Assembly (NCBI GenBank): GCA_036374175.1
Contig: DASUUH010000065.1
Location: 1 to 22,586 of the forward strand
Direction: 5' to 3'
DNA: 22,586 nucleotides
DNA from: JASLBX01 sp036374175
GTDB lineage: Bacteria; Actinomycetota; Actinomycetes; Jiangellales; Jiangellaceae
Position 1 is the stretch's first letter, and every line of letters begins with the position of its first letter. Below, piece after piece: positions 7,551 through 14,953 of this stretch. Both the position numbers and the translations under genes were made by a program. The notes under the pieces are model-generated. The model had not been told where the DNA came from. It was given only the letters and a program-made list of their open reading frames with translations, and ran no database searches.

Positions 7551-7613
7551 AGGCTTGCGCATGCTGAACGTGATCGACCGGCAGCGGGGTGACGGGCGGT
7601 GCCGGCGGGGCGC

Positions 7614-7619
7614 TAGTGT
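7614..7619 (+). promoter_or_regulatory. candidate -10 box for the lipid kinase gene (leaderless)
   Basis: TAGTGT ends 6 nt before the GTG at 7626, so the message would start at the initiation codon. No Shine-Dalgarno is seen upstream of the GTG. No clear -35 match is visible. Confidence 0.45.
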
Positions 7620-7625
7620 TCGGGC

Positions 7626-8513
7626 GTGGACGGTGAAATCGCGCTGCTCATCAACCCGACGTCCGGCGGGGGCAAAGGTGCTCGCGCCGGAAAGGCCGCG
7701 GCGGCGCGGCTGCGCAGCGCCGGGCTTGCGGTCCGTGAGTTGGTCGGCCGCGATGTTGAAGAGAGCCGCGAGCTGGCTCGTCAAGCTGTCGAGGGCGGTG
7801 CAGCCGGCCTCGTCGTCGTAGGTGGCGACGGGATGATCCATCTCGGGCTGCAGGCCGCCGGTGGCAGCGACGTGCCATTCGGCGTGATTCCTGCCGGCAG
7901 CGGCAACGACTTCGCCAGGGCGCTGGGTATTCCGCTGGCAGACGCGGAGGGCGCCGCCGACGTGGTCGCCGCAGCCCATGAGCGCAAGATCGATCTCGGC
8001 CGGGCGGGCGGGACGTGGTTCGGCTGCGTCGTGGCGGCCGGCTTCGACGCGCGGGTCAACGACCGGGCGAACCGGATGCGCTGGCCCCGCGGCCGCATGC
8101 GCTACAACATCGCGATGCTCGCCGAGTTGGGAGTGTTCCGGCCCATCCGCTACCGGATGGAGCTGGACGACGAAGAGTGGTCCACTGACGCGATGCTCGT
8201 CACGATCGGCAATGCACCGAGCTACGGCGGTGGCATGAAGGTGACACCGGATGCAGAGCTCGACGACGAGCTGCTCGATGTGATGGTGGTCAAGCCGATC
8301 TCGAAGATTCGGCTGCTGATGGTCTTTCCCAAGGTGTACTCCGGCGCACACGTCCGGCTGCCGTACGTCGAGGTCCGCCGAGCACGGCGGGTACATGTCG
8401 AGGCGGATTCGATCACCGCCTACGTTGACGGGGAGCGGCTCGGCCCGCTGCCGCAGACGTTCGAGGCGGTGCCGGCCGCACTCCGGGTGTTCGTCCCCGC
8501 CCCACCGTCTTGA
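7626..8513 (+). CDS. diacylglycerol/lipid kinase family protein
   Basis: Belongs to the DagK_cat (YegS/DgkB/sphingosine kinase) family, which phosphorylates diacylglycerol or a related lipid with ATP. The 295-residue protein has the N-terminal LLINPTSGGGKG loop (residues 7-18), the GGDG nucleotide-binding motif at 66-69 (here GGDGMIH rather than GGDGTxN), FGVIPAGSGNDFAR (85-98) and a C-terminal beta-sandwich with NAPSYGGGMKVTPDAELDDELLDVMVV and VDGERLGP. The length is typical. The catalytic pattern is intact, but the lipid substrate cannot be told. The GTG start fits a leaderless transcript. Orthologues lie between tatC and helY in Streptomyces. The stop codon TGA overlaps a TGATCAT element shared with other palindromes in the window. 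Confidence 0.9.
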   Translation: MDGEIALLINPTSGGGKGARAGKAAAARLRSAGLAVRELVGRDVEESRELARQAVEGGAAGLVVVGGDGMIHLGLQAAGGSDVPFGVIPAGSGNDFARALGIPLADAEGAADVVAAAHERKIDLGRAGGTWFGCVVAAGFDARVNDRANRMRWPRGRMRYNIAMLAELGVFRPIRYRMELDDEEWSTDAMLVTIGNAPSYGGGMKVTPDAELDDELLDVMVVKPISKIRLLMVFPKVYSGAHVRLPYVEVRRARRVHVEADSITAYVDGERLGPLPQTFEAVPAALRVFVPAPPS

Positions 8514-8536
8514 TCATCCCACTCCTTGCGTGATCA
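8511..8536. repeat. degenerate TGATCA-bounded repeat copy
   Basis: TGATCA occurs at 8511-8516 and 8531-8536 around a 14-base middle. The left side TGATCATC..CACT resembles the elements in the E1 gene at 19149 and 20290. The first TGA is the stop codon of the lipid kinase gene. Pairing beyond the TGATCA ends is weak, so this may be a decayed copy. Confidence 0.35.
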
Positions 8537-8550
8537 GCCGGCTGGGCCGG

Positions 8551-8556
8551 TAGCGT
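8551..8556 (+). promoter_or_regulatory. candidate helY promoter (-10), leaderless
   Basis: TAGCGT lies 6 nt before the helY ATG at 8563. A TTGCGT at 8526-8531 could be the -35, with a 19-nt spacer, slightly long. No Shine-Dalgarno is visible before the ATG. Confidence 0.45.
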
Positions 8557-8562
8557 GGCGGT

Positions 8563-11307
8563 ATGAGCACGCCCGCGGAGCGGTACGCGGCCTCGCGGCG
8601 ACGCCAGGCCGAACGGGCGAGTGCGCTGGGCCGGTTCGCCAGCGGCTATGAGTTCACGCTGGACGAGTTCCAGGTGCGGGCCTGCGAGTCGGTGGAGTCC
8701 GGACAGGGCGTTCTGGTGGCGGCCCCGACCGGCTCCGGCAAGACGGTGGTGGGCGAGTTCGCTGTGCACCTCGCCCTCGAGCAGGGCCGCAAGTGTTTCT
8801 ACACCACGCCCATCAAGGCGTTGTCCAACCAGAAGTACCACGACCTGGTCGCCCGGCACGGAGCCGCCAATATCGGCCTGCTCACCGGCGACAACAGCAT
8901 CAACAGCGAGGCGCCGGTCATCGTGATGACGACCGAGGTGTTGCGCAACATGCTGTACGCCGGTTCGACCACGCTGGCGGGCCTCGGGTACGTCGTGATG
9001 GATGAGGTGCACTACCTGGCGGACCGCTTTCGTGGCGCCGTGTGGGAAGAAGTGATCATCCACCTGCCCGAATCGGTCACTGTCGTGTCGCTGTCGGCGA
9101 CCGTGTCCAACGCCGAAGAGTTCGGCGATTGGCTCTCCACGGTACGCGGCGATACCGATGTAGTCGTCGAGGAAAGTCGGCCAGTGCCGTTGTGGCAGCA
9201 CGTGATGGTCGGCCCGCGGCTGTTCGACCTGTTCGTCGAGGGGACCGGCGACGGCCGGCGCCGGGTCAACCCACAGCTGCTGCGGTACTCAGATGACGGC
9301 CGTCCCGTTCGTGGCGGCCGGGGCCGTCCGCCGCGCGGCGGGCACCGTCCCCGGCGCAACGGCGGGGCGTACACGCCGGGGCGGGTCCAGGTGCTGGAAC
9401 GGCTCGAGCGCGAGGGGCTGTTGCCGGCCATCACCTTCGTGTTCAGCCGGGCCGGCTGCGACGCGGCGGTCATGCAATGCCTGTCCGCCGGCCTGCGCCT
9501 GACCACGCACGAGGCGGCGGACCAGATCCGCGCGATCGTCGAGCAGCGGTGTGCAGAGATCTCCGATGACGACCGGCGCGTCCTGGGGTACCACGATTGG
9601 CTGGACGGACTCGAGCGCGGCGTCGCGGCGCACCACGCGGGCATGCTGCCGACGTTCAAAGAAGTCGTCGAGGAGTTGTTCGTGCGTGGCCTCGTCCGGG
9701 CGGTCTTCGCGACCGAGACGCTGGCGCTCGGGATCAACATGCCGGCCCGGTCTGTGGTGCTGGAGCGGCTGGTGAAGTGGAACGGCGAGACTCACGCCGA
9801 AGTCACGCCGGCCGAGTACACCCAGCTCACCGGACGCGCCGGCCGTAGGGGGATCGACGTGGAAGGCCACGCTGTGGTGCTGTGGCAGCCGCAGTTCGAT
9901 CCGATGGGCGTTGCGGGGCTGGCGTCCACCCGTACGTACCCCCTGCGGTCGTCGTTCCGCCCGTCGTACAACATGGCCGTCAACCTGGTCCGGCAGGTGG
10001 GGCGGGCCGCGGCGCGTGAGCTGCTGGAGTCCTCGTTCGCCCAGTTCCAGGCTGACCGGGCGGTCGTCGGGTTGGCCCAGCAGGTCCGCAAACACGAAGA
10101 GGCGATGGCCGGCTATTACGAGGCCATGACGTGCCACCTGGGCGACTTCGAGGAGTACGCCATGCTGCGGCGAGCGATCGCCGACCGGGAGGCCGAACTC
10201 GCACGACAAGGTACCGCCTTGCGCAAGGCGGCGACGGTCGAGTCGCTGGAAAAGCTGCGGCCCGGTGATGTCGTCCGGGTGCCGTCGGGCAAGTTCGCCG
10301 GCCTGGCCGTCGTGCTCGATCCCGGCATGCCGGGCGGCCGGAGCGGAGACGGTCCACGCCCGACCGTGTTGACCGAGTCCCGGCAGGTGCGGCGGCTCTC
10401 GCTCACCGACTTCCCCGTGGCAGTCGAGCCACTGGCCCGCCTGCGCATTCCACGGTCGTTCAACCCGAAAGTGCCGGCGTCACGCCGCGATCTGGCGGCC
10501 GCGCTCAGAGCCAAGGTGCCGGACGGTGATCGCGTGCGATCGGCGCATCGGCGAGGCGGTCCTCGTGCCGCGGCGGACGATGAGCGACTGCTCCAACTGC
10601 GCCGGGAGATGCGCGCACACCCGTGCCACGGCTGTGCCGACCGCGAGGAGCACGCCCGCTGGGCGGAGCGGTGGCTGCGGCTGGCCCGCGACACCGAGAA
10701 GCTCAAGCGTCGGGTGGAGTCGCGGACTAACACGGTCGCCCGGCAGTTCGACCGCGTCTGCGCTCTGCTGCAGGACTTGAATTATCTGCGCGGAGACGAG
10801 GTGACACCCGCAGGGCGTCGGCTCGGACGCATTTACACCGAACTCGACCTGGTGGCCGCGGAGTCGCTGCGCGACGGTTTATGGGATGGCTTGGACCCCG
10901 CCGAGCTGGCCGCGTGCGTCTCGGCGCTCACCTACGAATCTCGCCAGCCGGACGACGTCTCACCGCCGGCCATGCCGCCGGGGAAGGTGCGCGGCGTGCT
11001 GGGCGAAATGGTGCGGTTGTGGGGAGATCTCAAGGAACTGGAGTCCGATCACGCCCTTGATTTCCTCCGCGAGCCGGATCTCGGGTTCGCACAGGCGGCG
11101 TGGCGGTGGGCCAGCGGCCACCGCCTGGAGCCTGTGCTGCTGGACGGCGACCTAACGGCTGGGGACTTCGTCCGGGCTGTGCGGCAGTTGCTGGACCTGC
11201 TCGACCAGGTTGCCGAAGCCGCTGGTGACACACCGCTGCGTGAAACCGCAAAGCTGGCGATGGGCGCGCTCAACCGGGGCGTCGTGGCCTACGCCACCAT
11301 GGCATGA
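8563..11307 (+). CDS. helY: Ski2-like DEVH-box RNA helicase HelY
   Basis: ATP-dependent nucleic-acid helicase of the Ski2/Mtr4 superfamily 2 group, probably acting on RNA. The 914-residue protein shows Q-like EFQVRACESVESG, Walker A APTGSGKT (54-61), motif Ia TTPIKALSNQK, motif II DEVH (147-150), SAT (178-180), motifs of RecA domain 2 with VATE-like AVFATETLALGINMPARSVV, and motif VI QLTGRAGRRGID. A DSHCT-type C-terminal domain covers about the last 170 residues. An Arg/Gly-rich, probably disordered insertion (about residues 247-268) lies between the RecA domains. The mycobacterial orthologue Rv2092c occupies the same place between tatC and the 5'-3' exonuclease. Its stop TGA is part of TGATCA. 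Confidence 0.94.
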   Translation: MSTPAERYAASRRRQAERASALGRFASGYEFTLDEFQVRACESVESGQGVLVAAPTGSGKTVVGEFAVHLALEQGRKCFYTTPIKALSNQKYHDLVARHGAANIGLLTGDNSINSEAPVIVMTTEVLRNMLYAGSTTLAGLGYVVMDEVHYLADRFRGAVWEEVIIHLPESVTVVSLSATVSNAEEFGDWLSTVRGDTDVVVEESRPVPLWQHVMVGPRLFDLFVEGTGDGRRRVNPQLLRYSDDGRPVRGGRGRPPRGGHRPRRNGGAYTPGRVQVLERLEREGLLPAITFVFSRAGCDAAVMQCLSAGLRLTTHEAADQIRAIVEQRCAEISDDDRRVLGYHDWLDGLERGVAAHHAGMLPTFKEVVEELFVRGLVRAVFATETLALGINMPARSVVLERLVKWNGETHAEVTPAEYTQLTGRAGRRGIDVEGHAVVLWQPQFDPMGVAGLASTRTYPLRSSFRPSYNMAVNLVRQVGRAAARELLESSFAQFQADRAVVGLAQQVRKHEEAMAGYYEAMTCHLGDFEEYAMLRRAIADREAELARQGTALRKAATVESLEKLRPGDVVRVPSGKFAGLAVVLDPGMPGGRSGDGPRPTVLTESRQVRRLSLTDFPVAVEPLARLRIPRSFNPKVPASRRDLAAALRAKVPDGDRVRSAHRRGGPRAAADDERLLQLRREMRAHPCHGCADREEHARWAERWLRLARDTEKLKRRVESRTNTVARQFDRVCALLQDLNYLRGDEVTPAGRRLGRIYTELDLVAAESLRDGLWDGLDPAELAACVSALTYESRQPDDVSPPAMPPGKVRGVLGEMVRLWGDLKELESDHALDFLREPDLGFAQAAWRWASGHRLEPVLLDGDLTAGDFVRAVRQLLDLLDQVAEAAGDTPLRETAKLAMGALNRGVVAYATMA

Positions 11308-11357
11308 TCAACTGAAGATCCATCCCGGGTAGCCGGGATGAACGGTTCTTGGATCAT
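11304..11357. repeat. dyad with 8-bp GC hairpin between convergent helY and exonuclease genes
   Basis: CATCCCGG (11321-11328) and CCGGGATG (11333-11340) form a perfect stem around a GTAG loop. Outside it, ATGATC (11304-11309) and GATCAT (11352-11357) match on the same axis; 17 of 25 positions pair overall. It could terminate both convergent genes. The TGATCAT outer ends match the elements inside the E1 gene. Confidence 0.55.
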
Positions 11358-11367
11358 GGACGGACGA

Positions 11368-12291
11368 TCAGCGGGCCAGGGCGTTAAGTACCCGATTGAG
11401 TGGACTGTCCAAGTCCCACCGTTCGGCGAGGGCGACCAGCGCTTCCGGGTCGCGGGGTTCGCGGGGGAGTGCGTCGTCAAGCTCGGGGAGGGGGACGTCG
11501 GTTCGCACGCGGACCACGTCGGGGGCCACTTTGAGGTAGTCGACCGCTGTGGTGAGCTGGTGGCGGATGGTGGGTGACATCTCGGCCGCCGGGTCGTCGA
11601 GCGCATCGAGCACGCCTTCGATGCTGCCGAACCGGCTGATCAACGTCGCCGCGGTCTTGCCGCCGACACCCTTCACTCCGGGCAGGCCGTCGCTGGGATC
11701 GCCCCGCAAGATTGCGAAGTCGGCGTACGCCCGGCCAGGGATGCCGTACTTGGCCGTGACCGCCGCCTCGTCGACCACCTCGTGCCGGCCGACACCGCGC
11801 GCCGTGTAGAGGATCCGTACCCCGTGCGAGTCGTCAGCCAGCTGGAACAGATCGCGGTCACCGGTGACGATGTCGACCGGGCCGTGGTCACGGGTGGCGA
11901 GCGTTCCGATCACGTCGTCGGCCTCGAACCCCGGCACACCGACGTGCGCCAGCCCGAGCGCAGTGAGCACGTCGATGATGACCGGCACCTGGGCCTCGAG
12001 AGCGGCCGGGACGTCTTCCGCGCCGGTGGCGGGATTGGCGAGCCGGTGCTCCTTGTAGGAGGGCAGCAGCGCCACGCGGAAGGACGGCCGCCAGTCGGCG
12101 TCCAGGCAGGCCACCAGACGATCAGGTGACCTCACGGTGATCAGGTGAGCGATGAAGTCGAGAAGCCCGCGCACCGCGTTGACCGGCGTGCCGTCCGGAG
12201 CGGTGATCGAGTCCGGGACACCGTAGAAGGCACGGAAGTACAGCGAGGCGGTGTCGAGCAGCATCAGCCTGCCGCCGGAGGCGTCGTCCAT
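11368..12291 (-). CDS. 5'-3' exonuclease (FEN/XPG family)
   Basis: Stand-alone flap-type 5' nuclease without a DNA polymerase domain, expected to process 5' flaps or RNA primers with two metal ions. The 307-residue protein starts at the ATG at 12291 (MDDASGGRLMLLDTASLYFRAFYG). Metal-ligand acidic residues are present: Asp13, Asp64 (CLDADW), Glu123/Asp125/Asp126 (FEADDVIG), Asp145/Asp147 (TGDRD) and Asp198/Asp201 (GDPSDGLPGVKGVGGKTA, the helix-3-turn-helix). The length is typical for the actinobacterial protein (Rv2090 type). An upstream in-frame start at 12384 is rejected because it would overlap the divergent peptidase gene. The 19-bp gap to that gene implies overlapping divergent promoters. 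Confidence 0.93.
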   Translation of the reverse strand: MDDASGGRLMLLDTASLYFRAFYGVPDSITAPDGTPVNAVRGLLDFIAHLITVRSPDRLVACLDADWRPSFRVALLPSYKEHRLANPATGAEDVPAALEAQVPVIIDVLTALGLAHVGVPGFEADDVIGTLATRDHGPVDIVTGDRDLFQLADDSHGVRILYTARGVGRHEVVDEAAVTAKYGIPGRAYADFAILRGDPSDGLPGVKGVGGKTAATLISRFGSIEGVLDALDDPAAEMSPTIRHQLTTAVDYLKVAPDVVRVRTDVPLPELDDALPREPRDPEALVALAERWDLDSPLNRVLNALAR

Positions 12292-12297
12292 GGGCGC

Positions 12298-12303
12298 TAG
12301 TCT
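12298..12303 (+). promoter_or_regulatory. candidate -10 box for the M24 peptidase gene (leaderless)
   Basis: TAGTCT lies 7 nt before the ATG at 12311, in the 19-bp divergent gap with the exonuclease gene. There is no room for a ribosome site on either side, so both transcripts are probably leaderless. Confidence 0.4.
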
Positions 12304-12310
12304 CGCGCAC

Positions 12311-13402
12311 ATGTCGACGACCGAGCGCCTCGTTCTAGCCCAGCAGGCCGCGGCTGCTGCCGGATTCGACGCCATGCTGCTCACCCCCGGGCCCGACTTG
12401 CGTTACCTGACCGGCTACGCCGCGATGCCGCTGGAGCGGCTCACCTGTCTCGTCGTGCCGGCGAGCGGGCCGGTCACGCTGGTGGTGCCCAAGCTGGAGC
12501 GGCCGGCGGCTGAGGCGTCCGGCGTTGGTGCTGCCGTCAACATCGTGGACTGGCCCGAGACGGTCGACCCGGTGGCGCTGGTGGCCGGTTTGTTGCCGCG
12601 AGCTCGGACTGTGGCGCTCGACGACCGGATGTGGGCCGAGAAGGTGTTGCGGTTTCGCGCGGAAATGCCGGCTGCCGAGCAGGTCCTTGCCGGCCACGTG
12701 CTGAGCGACCTGCGTCAGCGCAAGTCCGCTGACGAGGTGGCGGCCCTGCGTGCGGCCGGGGCAGCCATCGACCGGGTCCACGCCAGGATGCCCGAACTGC
12801 TCCGGCCGGGACGCACCGAGCGGGAGATCGGCCGCGACATCGCCGATGCCATTGTTGCCGAGGGCCATGCCAGGGCCGACTTCGTGATCGTCGCGTCAGG
12901 CCCGAACGGCGCGAGCCCGCACCACGAGACAAGCGACCGGGTGATCGAGGCGGGGGACACGGTCGTCGTCGACATCGGTGGTACCACCGAGGCCGGTTAC
13001 TGCTCGGACGAGACCCGCACCTACGCGGTAGGGGAGCCACCGGCGGAGTACGCCGAGGCATACAGCGCCCTGCTAGCCGCCCAGGTCGCCGCGTGTGAGT
13101 ACGCCCGGCCGGGTGTCACGGCCGAGTCGGTGGACGCGGTCGCCCGCACCATCCTGGACGAGGCGGGCCTGGGTGAGTACTTCGTGCACCGGACCGGTCA
13201 CGGTATCGGCCTGGAAACGCACGAGGAGCCGTACATCGTGGCCGGTAACACCGCCGTCCTCGAACCCGGCATGGCGTTCTCCATTGAGCCGGGGTTCTAC
13301 ATCCCGGGCCGGTACGGCGCCCGAATTGAAGACATCGTGGTCTTGACGCCGGACGGCGCCGAGCGCCTTAACCTGCGGCCTCGTGAACTCGTGGTGCTCT
13401 AG
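12311..13402 (+). CDS. M24 family Xaa-Pro dipeptidase/aminopeptidase (PepQ/PepE type)
   Basis: Metallopeptidase that removes the residue before proline from peptides or splits X-Pro dipeptides; cytosolic, two metal ions. The 363-residue protein (ATG at 12311) has a creatinase-like N-terminal domain (about 1-130) and a pita-bread catalytic domain. The five metal ligands are visible: Asp221 (VVVDIGG), Asp233 (CSDETRT), His297 (GHGIGLETHEEPYI), Glu326 (SIEPGFYIPG) and Glu340 (GARIEDIVVL). Mycobacterial Rv2089c (pepE) is in the same place next to the exonuclease. Its TAG stop overlaps the stop of the convergent aminotransferase gene in a CTAG. Dipeptidase versus aminopeptidase activity cannot be decided from the sequence. 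Confidence 0.92.
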   Translation: MSTTERLVLAQQAAAAAGFDAMLLTPGPDLRYLTGYAAMPLERLTCLVVPASGPVTLVVPKLERPAAEASGVGAAVNIVDWPETVDPVALVAGLLPRARTVALDDRMWAEKVLRFRAEMPAAEQVLAGHVLSDLRQRKSADEVAALRAAGAAIDRVHARMPELLRPGRTEREIGRDIADAIVAEGHARADFVIVASGPNGASPHHETSDRVIEAGDTVVVDIGGTTEAGYCSDETRTYAVGEPPAEYAEAYSALLAAQVAACEYARPGVTAESVDAVARTILDEAGLGEYFVHRTGHGIGLETHEEPYIVAGNTAVLEPGMAFSIEPGFYIPGRYGARIEDIVVLTPDGAERLNLRPRELVVL

Positions 13403-14445
13403 TCGGTCAGCGCGGAGACAGCGAGGTCGACGTCGGCTTCGGTCGTGTAGATGTGGAACGACGCGCGTACCCGCCCGCCCCTGACAGCTGCCCGCACGCC
13501 CGCAGCGGCCAGCCGCTGCTGGGCGCCGGGGACGTCCACTGACACGATCGCCGAGTTGCCGTCCGCAAGGCCGAGGCCGGCCCGGAAGCGGTTGGCCAGG
13601 CCAAGATCGTGCGCGTGGATCGCGGCTATCCCGATCTGTTCGATGAGCTCGATCGCCGGTGCAGTGCCCACCCAGCTGAACCACGCCGGCGAGATGTCGA
13701 ACGCTCGCGCATCCGAGGCAAGCCGCAGCGGCGGGCCGTAGTACGAGGCGTGCGGATCAGACCCGGCCCACCAGTTGGCCTGGTCGGGCCGCAGCCGGGC
13801 CCGCAGGTCGGGCCGGGTGAACAAAAAGGCGGTGCCACGTGGCGACAGCAGCCATTTGTAGGCACCGCAGACCAGCGCATCGAACCGGCCGGCATCGACA
13901 GGGAACCAGCCGCAGGCCTGGGTGGCGTCGGCGATCGTCAACGCTCCCACGGCGCTGGCCGCTGCGGTGATCGCGTCGATGTCGGCCACCTCGCCCGTCG
14001 CCGACTGCACCACGCTGAACGCGACGAGGTCCGTCCGCTCGTCGATCGCTTCGGGCAGTTCGCGGGCGGGTACTGTCCGTACGTCAACGCCGCGGGAGGC
14101 CTGCACCATCCACGGGAACAGGTTCGAGGTGAACTCCTCCTCCGGTGCGACCACCCGAGCTCCGTCCGGCAGGGCCGCCGCGATCGGCGCGAGTAGTTGG
14201 GACACCTGGGCGCCCGTGGTGATGTCGGTGGGGGATACTCCGGTCAACCGGGCGAACGCCTCCCGGGACCGTTCGGTCGACTCGCCCCAGGGTTCCCAGT
14301 CGGCCCGGCCGACCCGCCAGCCGTCCAGCGCCGCTTGCATGGCATCCCAGGCCGGCTGCGGCGGCAATCCGTAGGTTGCGGTGTTCAGAAACCCCGGTAC
14401 CGGCTTGAACAGCGACTGCGCCTTGGCGATGTCCACGGGCGTCAT
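13399..14445 (-). CDS. class V PLP-dependent aminotransferase
   Basis: Fold-type I PLP enzyme related to cysteine desulfurase/isopenicillin-N epimerase-type proteins; the substrate is unknown. The 348-residue protein starts at the ATG at 14445. It has FLNTATYGLPPQPAWDAM near the N terminus, TTGAQVSQLLAPI (phosphate-binding region), ADATQACGW with the pyridine-N-binding Asp173, and GAYKWLLSPRGTAFLF with the Schiff-base Lys197. The desulfurase catalytic cysteine loop is not evident, so a desulfurase role is unlikely. It is divergent from the Lrp-family gene with a 39-bp gap, which suggests regulation by that protein, and convergent with the peptidase gene with a shared CTAG. It might supply a transamination linked to the amino-acid genes nearby, but this is only inference. 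Confidence 0.85.
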   Translation of the reverse strand: MTPVDIAKAQSLFKPVPGFLNTATYGLPPQPAWDAMQAALDGWRVGRADWEPWGESTERSREAFARLTGVSPTDITTGAQVSQLLAPIAAALPDGARVVAPEEEFTSNLFPWMVQASRGVDVRTVPARELPEAIDERTDLVAFSVVQSATGEVADIDAITAAASAVGALTIADATQACGWFPVDAGRFDALVCGAYKWLLSPRGTAFLFTRPDLRARLRPDQANWWAGSDPHASYYGPPLRLASDARAFDISPAWFSWVGTAPAIELIEQIGIAAIHAHDLGLANRFRAGLGLADGNSAIVSVDVPGAQQRLAAAGVRAAVRGGRVRASFHIYTTEADVDLAVSALTD

Positions 14446-14471
14446 CCTGTCATTTGGACTGCCGCCCCGAC

Positions 14472-14477
14472 TAAGGT
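14472..14477 (+). promoter_or_regulatory. candidate -10 box for the Lrp-family gene (leaderless)
   Basis: TAAGGT ends 7 nt before the GTG at 14485 in the 39-bp divergent region shared with the aminotransferase gene. No good -35 at the usual distance is seen. An Lrp operator in this gap is plausible but no clear dyad is visible. Confidence 0.35.
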
Positions 14478-14484
14478 GCTGCTC

Positions 14485-14925
14485 GTGGAGGAGATCGACC
14501 GGCAGATCGTCAACCTGCTGTCGCGCGACGGCCGGATGAGCTACACAGACCTGGGCAAGGCCACTGGCCTGTCCACCTCGGCCGTGCATCAGCGGGTCCG
14601 GCGGCTCGAGGAGCGTGGGGCGATCCGGGGATACTCCGCCGTGCTCGACTACGACGCCATCGGCTTGCCGCTGACGGCCTTCATTTCAATAAAGCCGATG
14701 GACCCGAGCCAGCCTGACGACGCGCCGGATCGGCTGGCCGACTACCCCGAGATCGAAGCCTGCCATTCGGTTGCCGGTGAGGAGAGCTACATCCTGAAGG
14801 TCCGAGTCGGCACGCCTGGTGAGCTGGAAGATCTGCTGACCCGCATCCGCACCAAGGCCAGCGTCTCCACCCACACCACGATCGTGCTCTCGACGCCGTA
14901 CGAGGCTCGCCCGCCGTCCCGCTGA
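14485..14925 (+). CDS. Lrp/AsnC family transcriptional regulator
   Basis: Amino-acid-responsive DNA-binding regulator. The 146-residue protein starts at the GTG at 14485 (EEIDRQIVNLLSRDGRMSY). The N-terminal HTH spans about residues 18-42 (DLGKATGLSTSAVHQRVRRLEERG), and the RAM effector domain follows (about 64-140; LTAFISIKP, VAGEESYILKVRVGTPGELEDLL). The length and layout are standard. It heads a plus-strand group with the hydrolase (28-nt gap) and the EamA transporter, and it is divergent from the class V aminotransferase. In Mycobacterium tuberculosis an Lrp gene (lrpA) lies beside lat; here lat is about 7 kb away, so control of the lysine operon is possible but unproven. Confidence 0.92.
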   Translation: MEEIDRQIVNLLSRDGRMSYTDLGKATGLSTSAVHQRVRRLEERGAIRGYSAVLDYDAIGLPLTAFISIKPMDPSQPDDAPDRLADYPEIEACHSVAGEESYILKVRVGTPGELEDLLTRIRTKASVSTHTTIVLSTPYEARPPSR

Positions 14926-14953
14926 CGGCGCCAATCCACGAAAGGTCCCGCCG

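Noticed and set aside
9289..10209. Minus-strand open frame opposite helY
   Set aside because: It lies wholly inside the helicase core with helicase motifs on the other strand; no domain is recognised.
12120..12148. Direct repeat GATCAGGTGA inside the exonuclease gene
   Set aside because: The two short copies encode different residues in a conserved region and show no wider symmetry; chance similarity is likely.
12292..12384. Longer start for the 5'-3' exonuclease
   Set aside because: The extra 31 residues would overlap the divergent peptidase start and are not FEN-like; the ATG at 12291 gives the expected N terminus.
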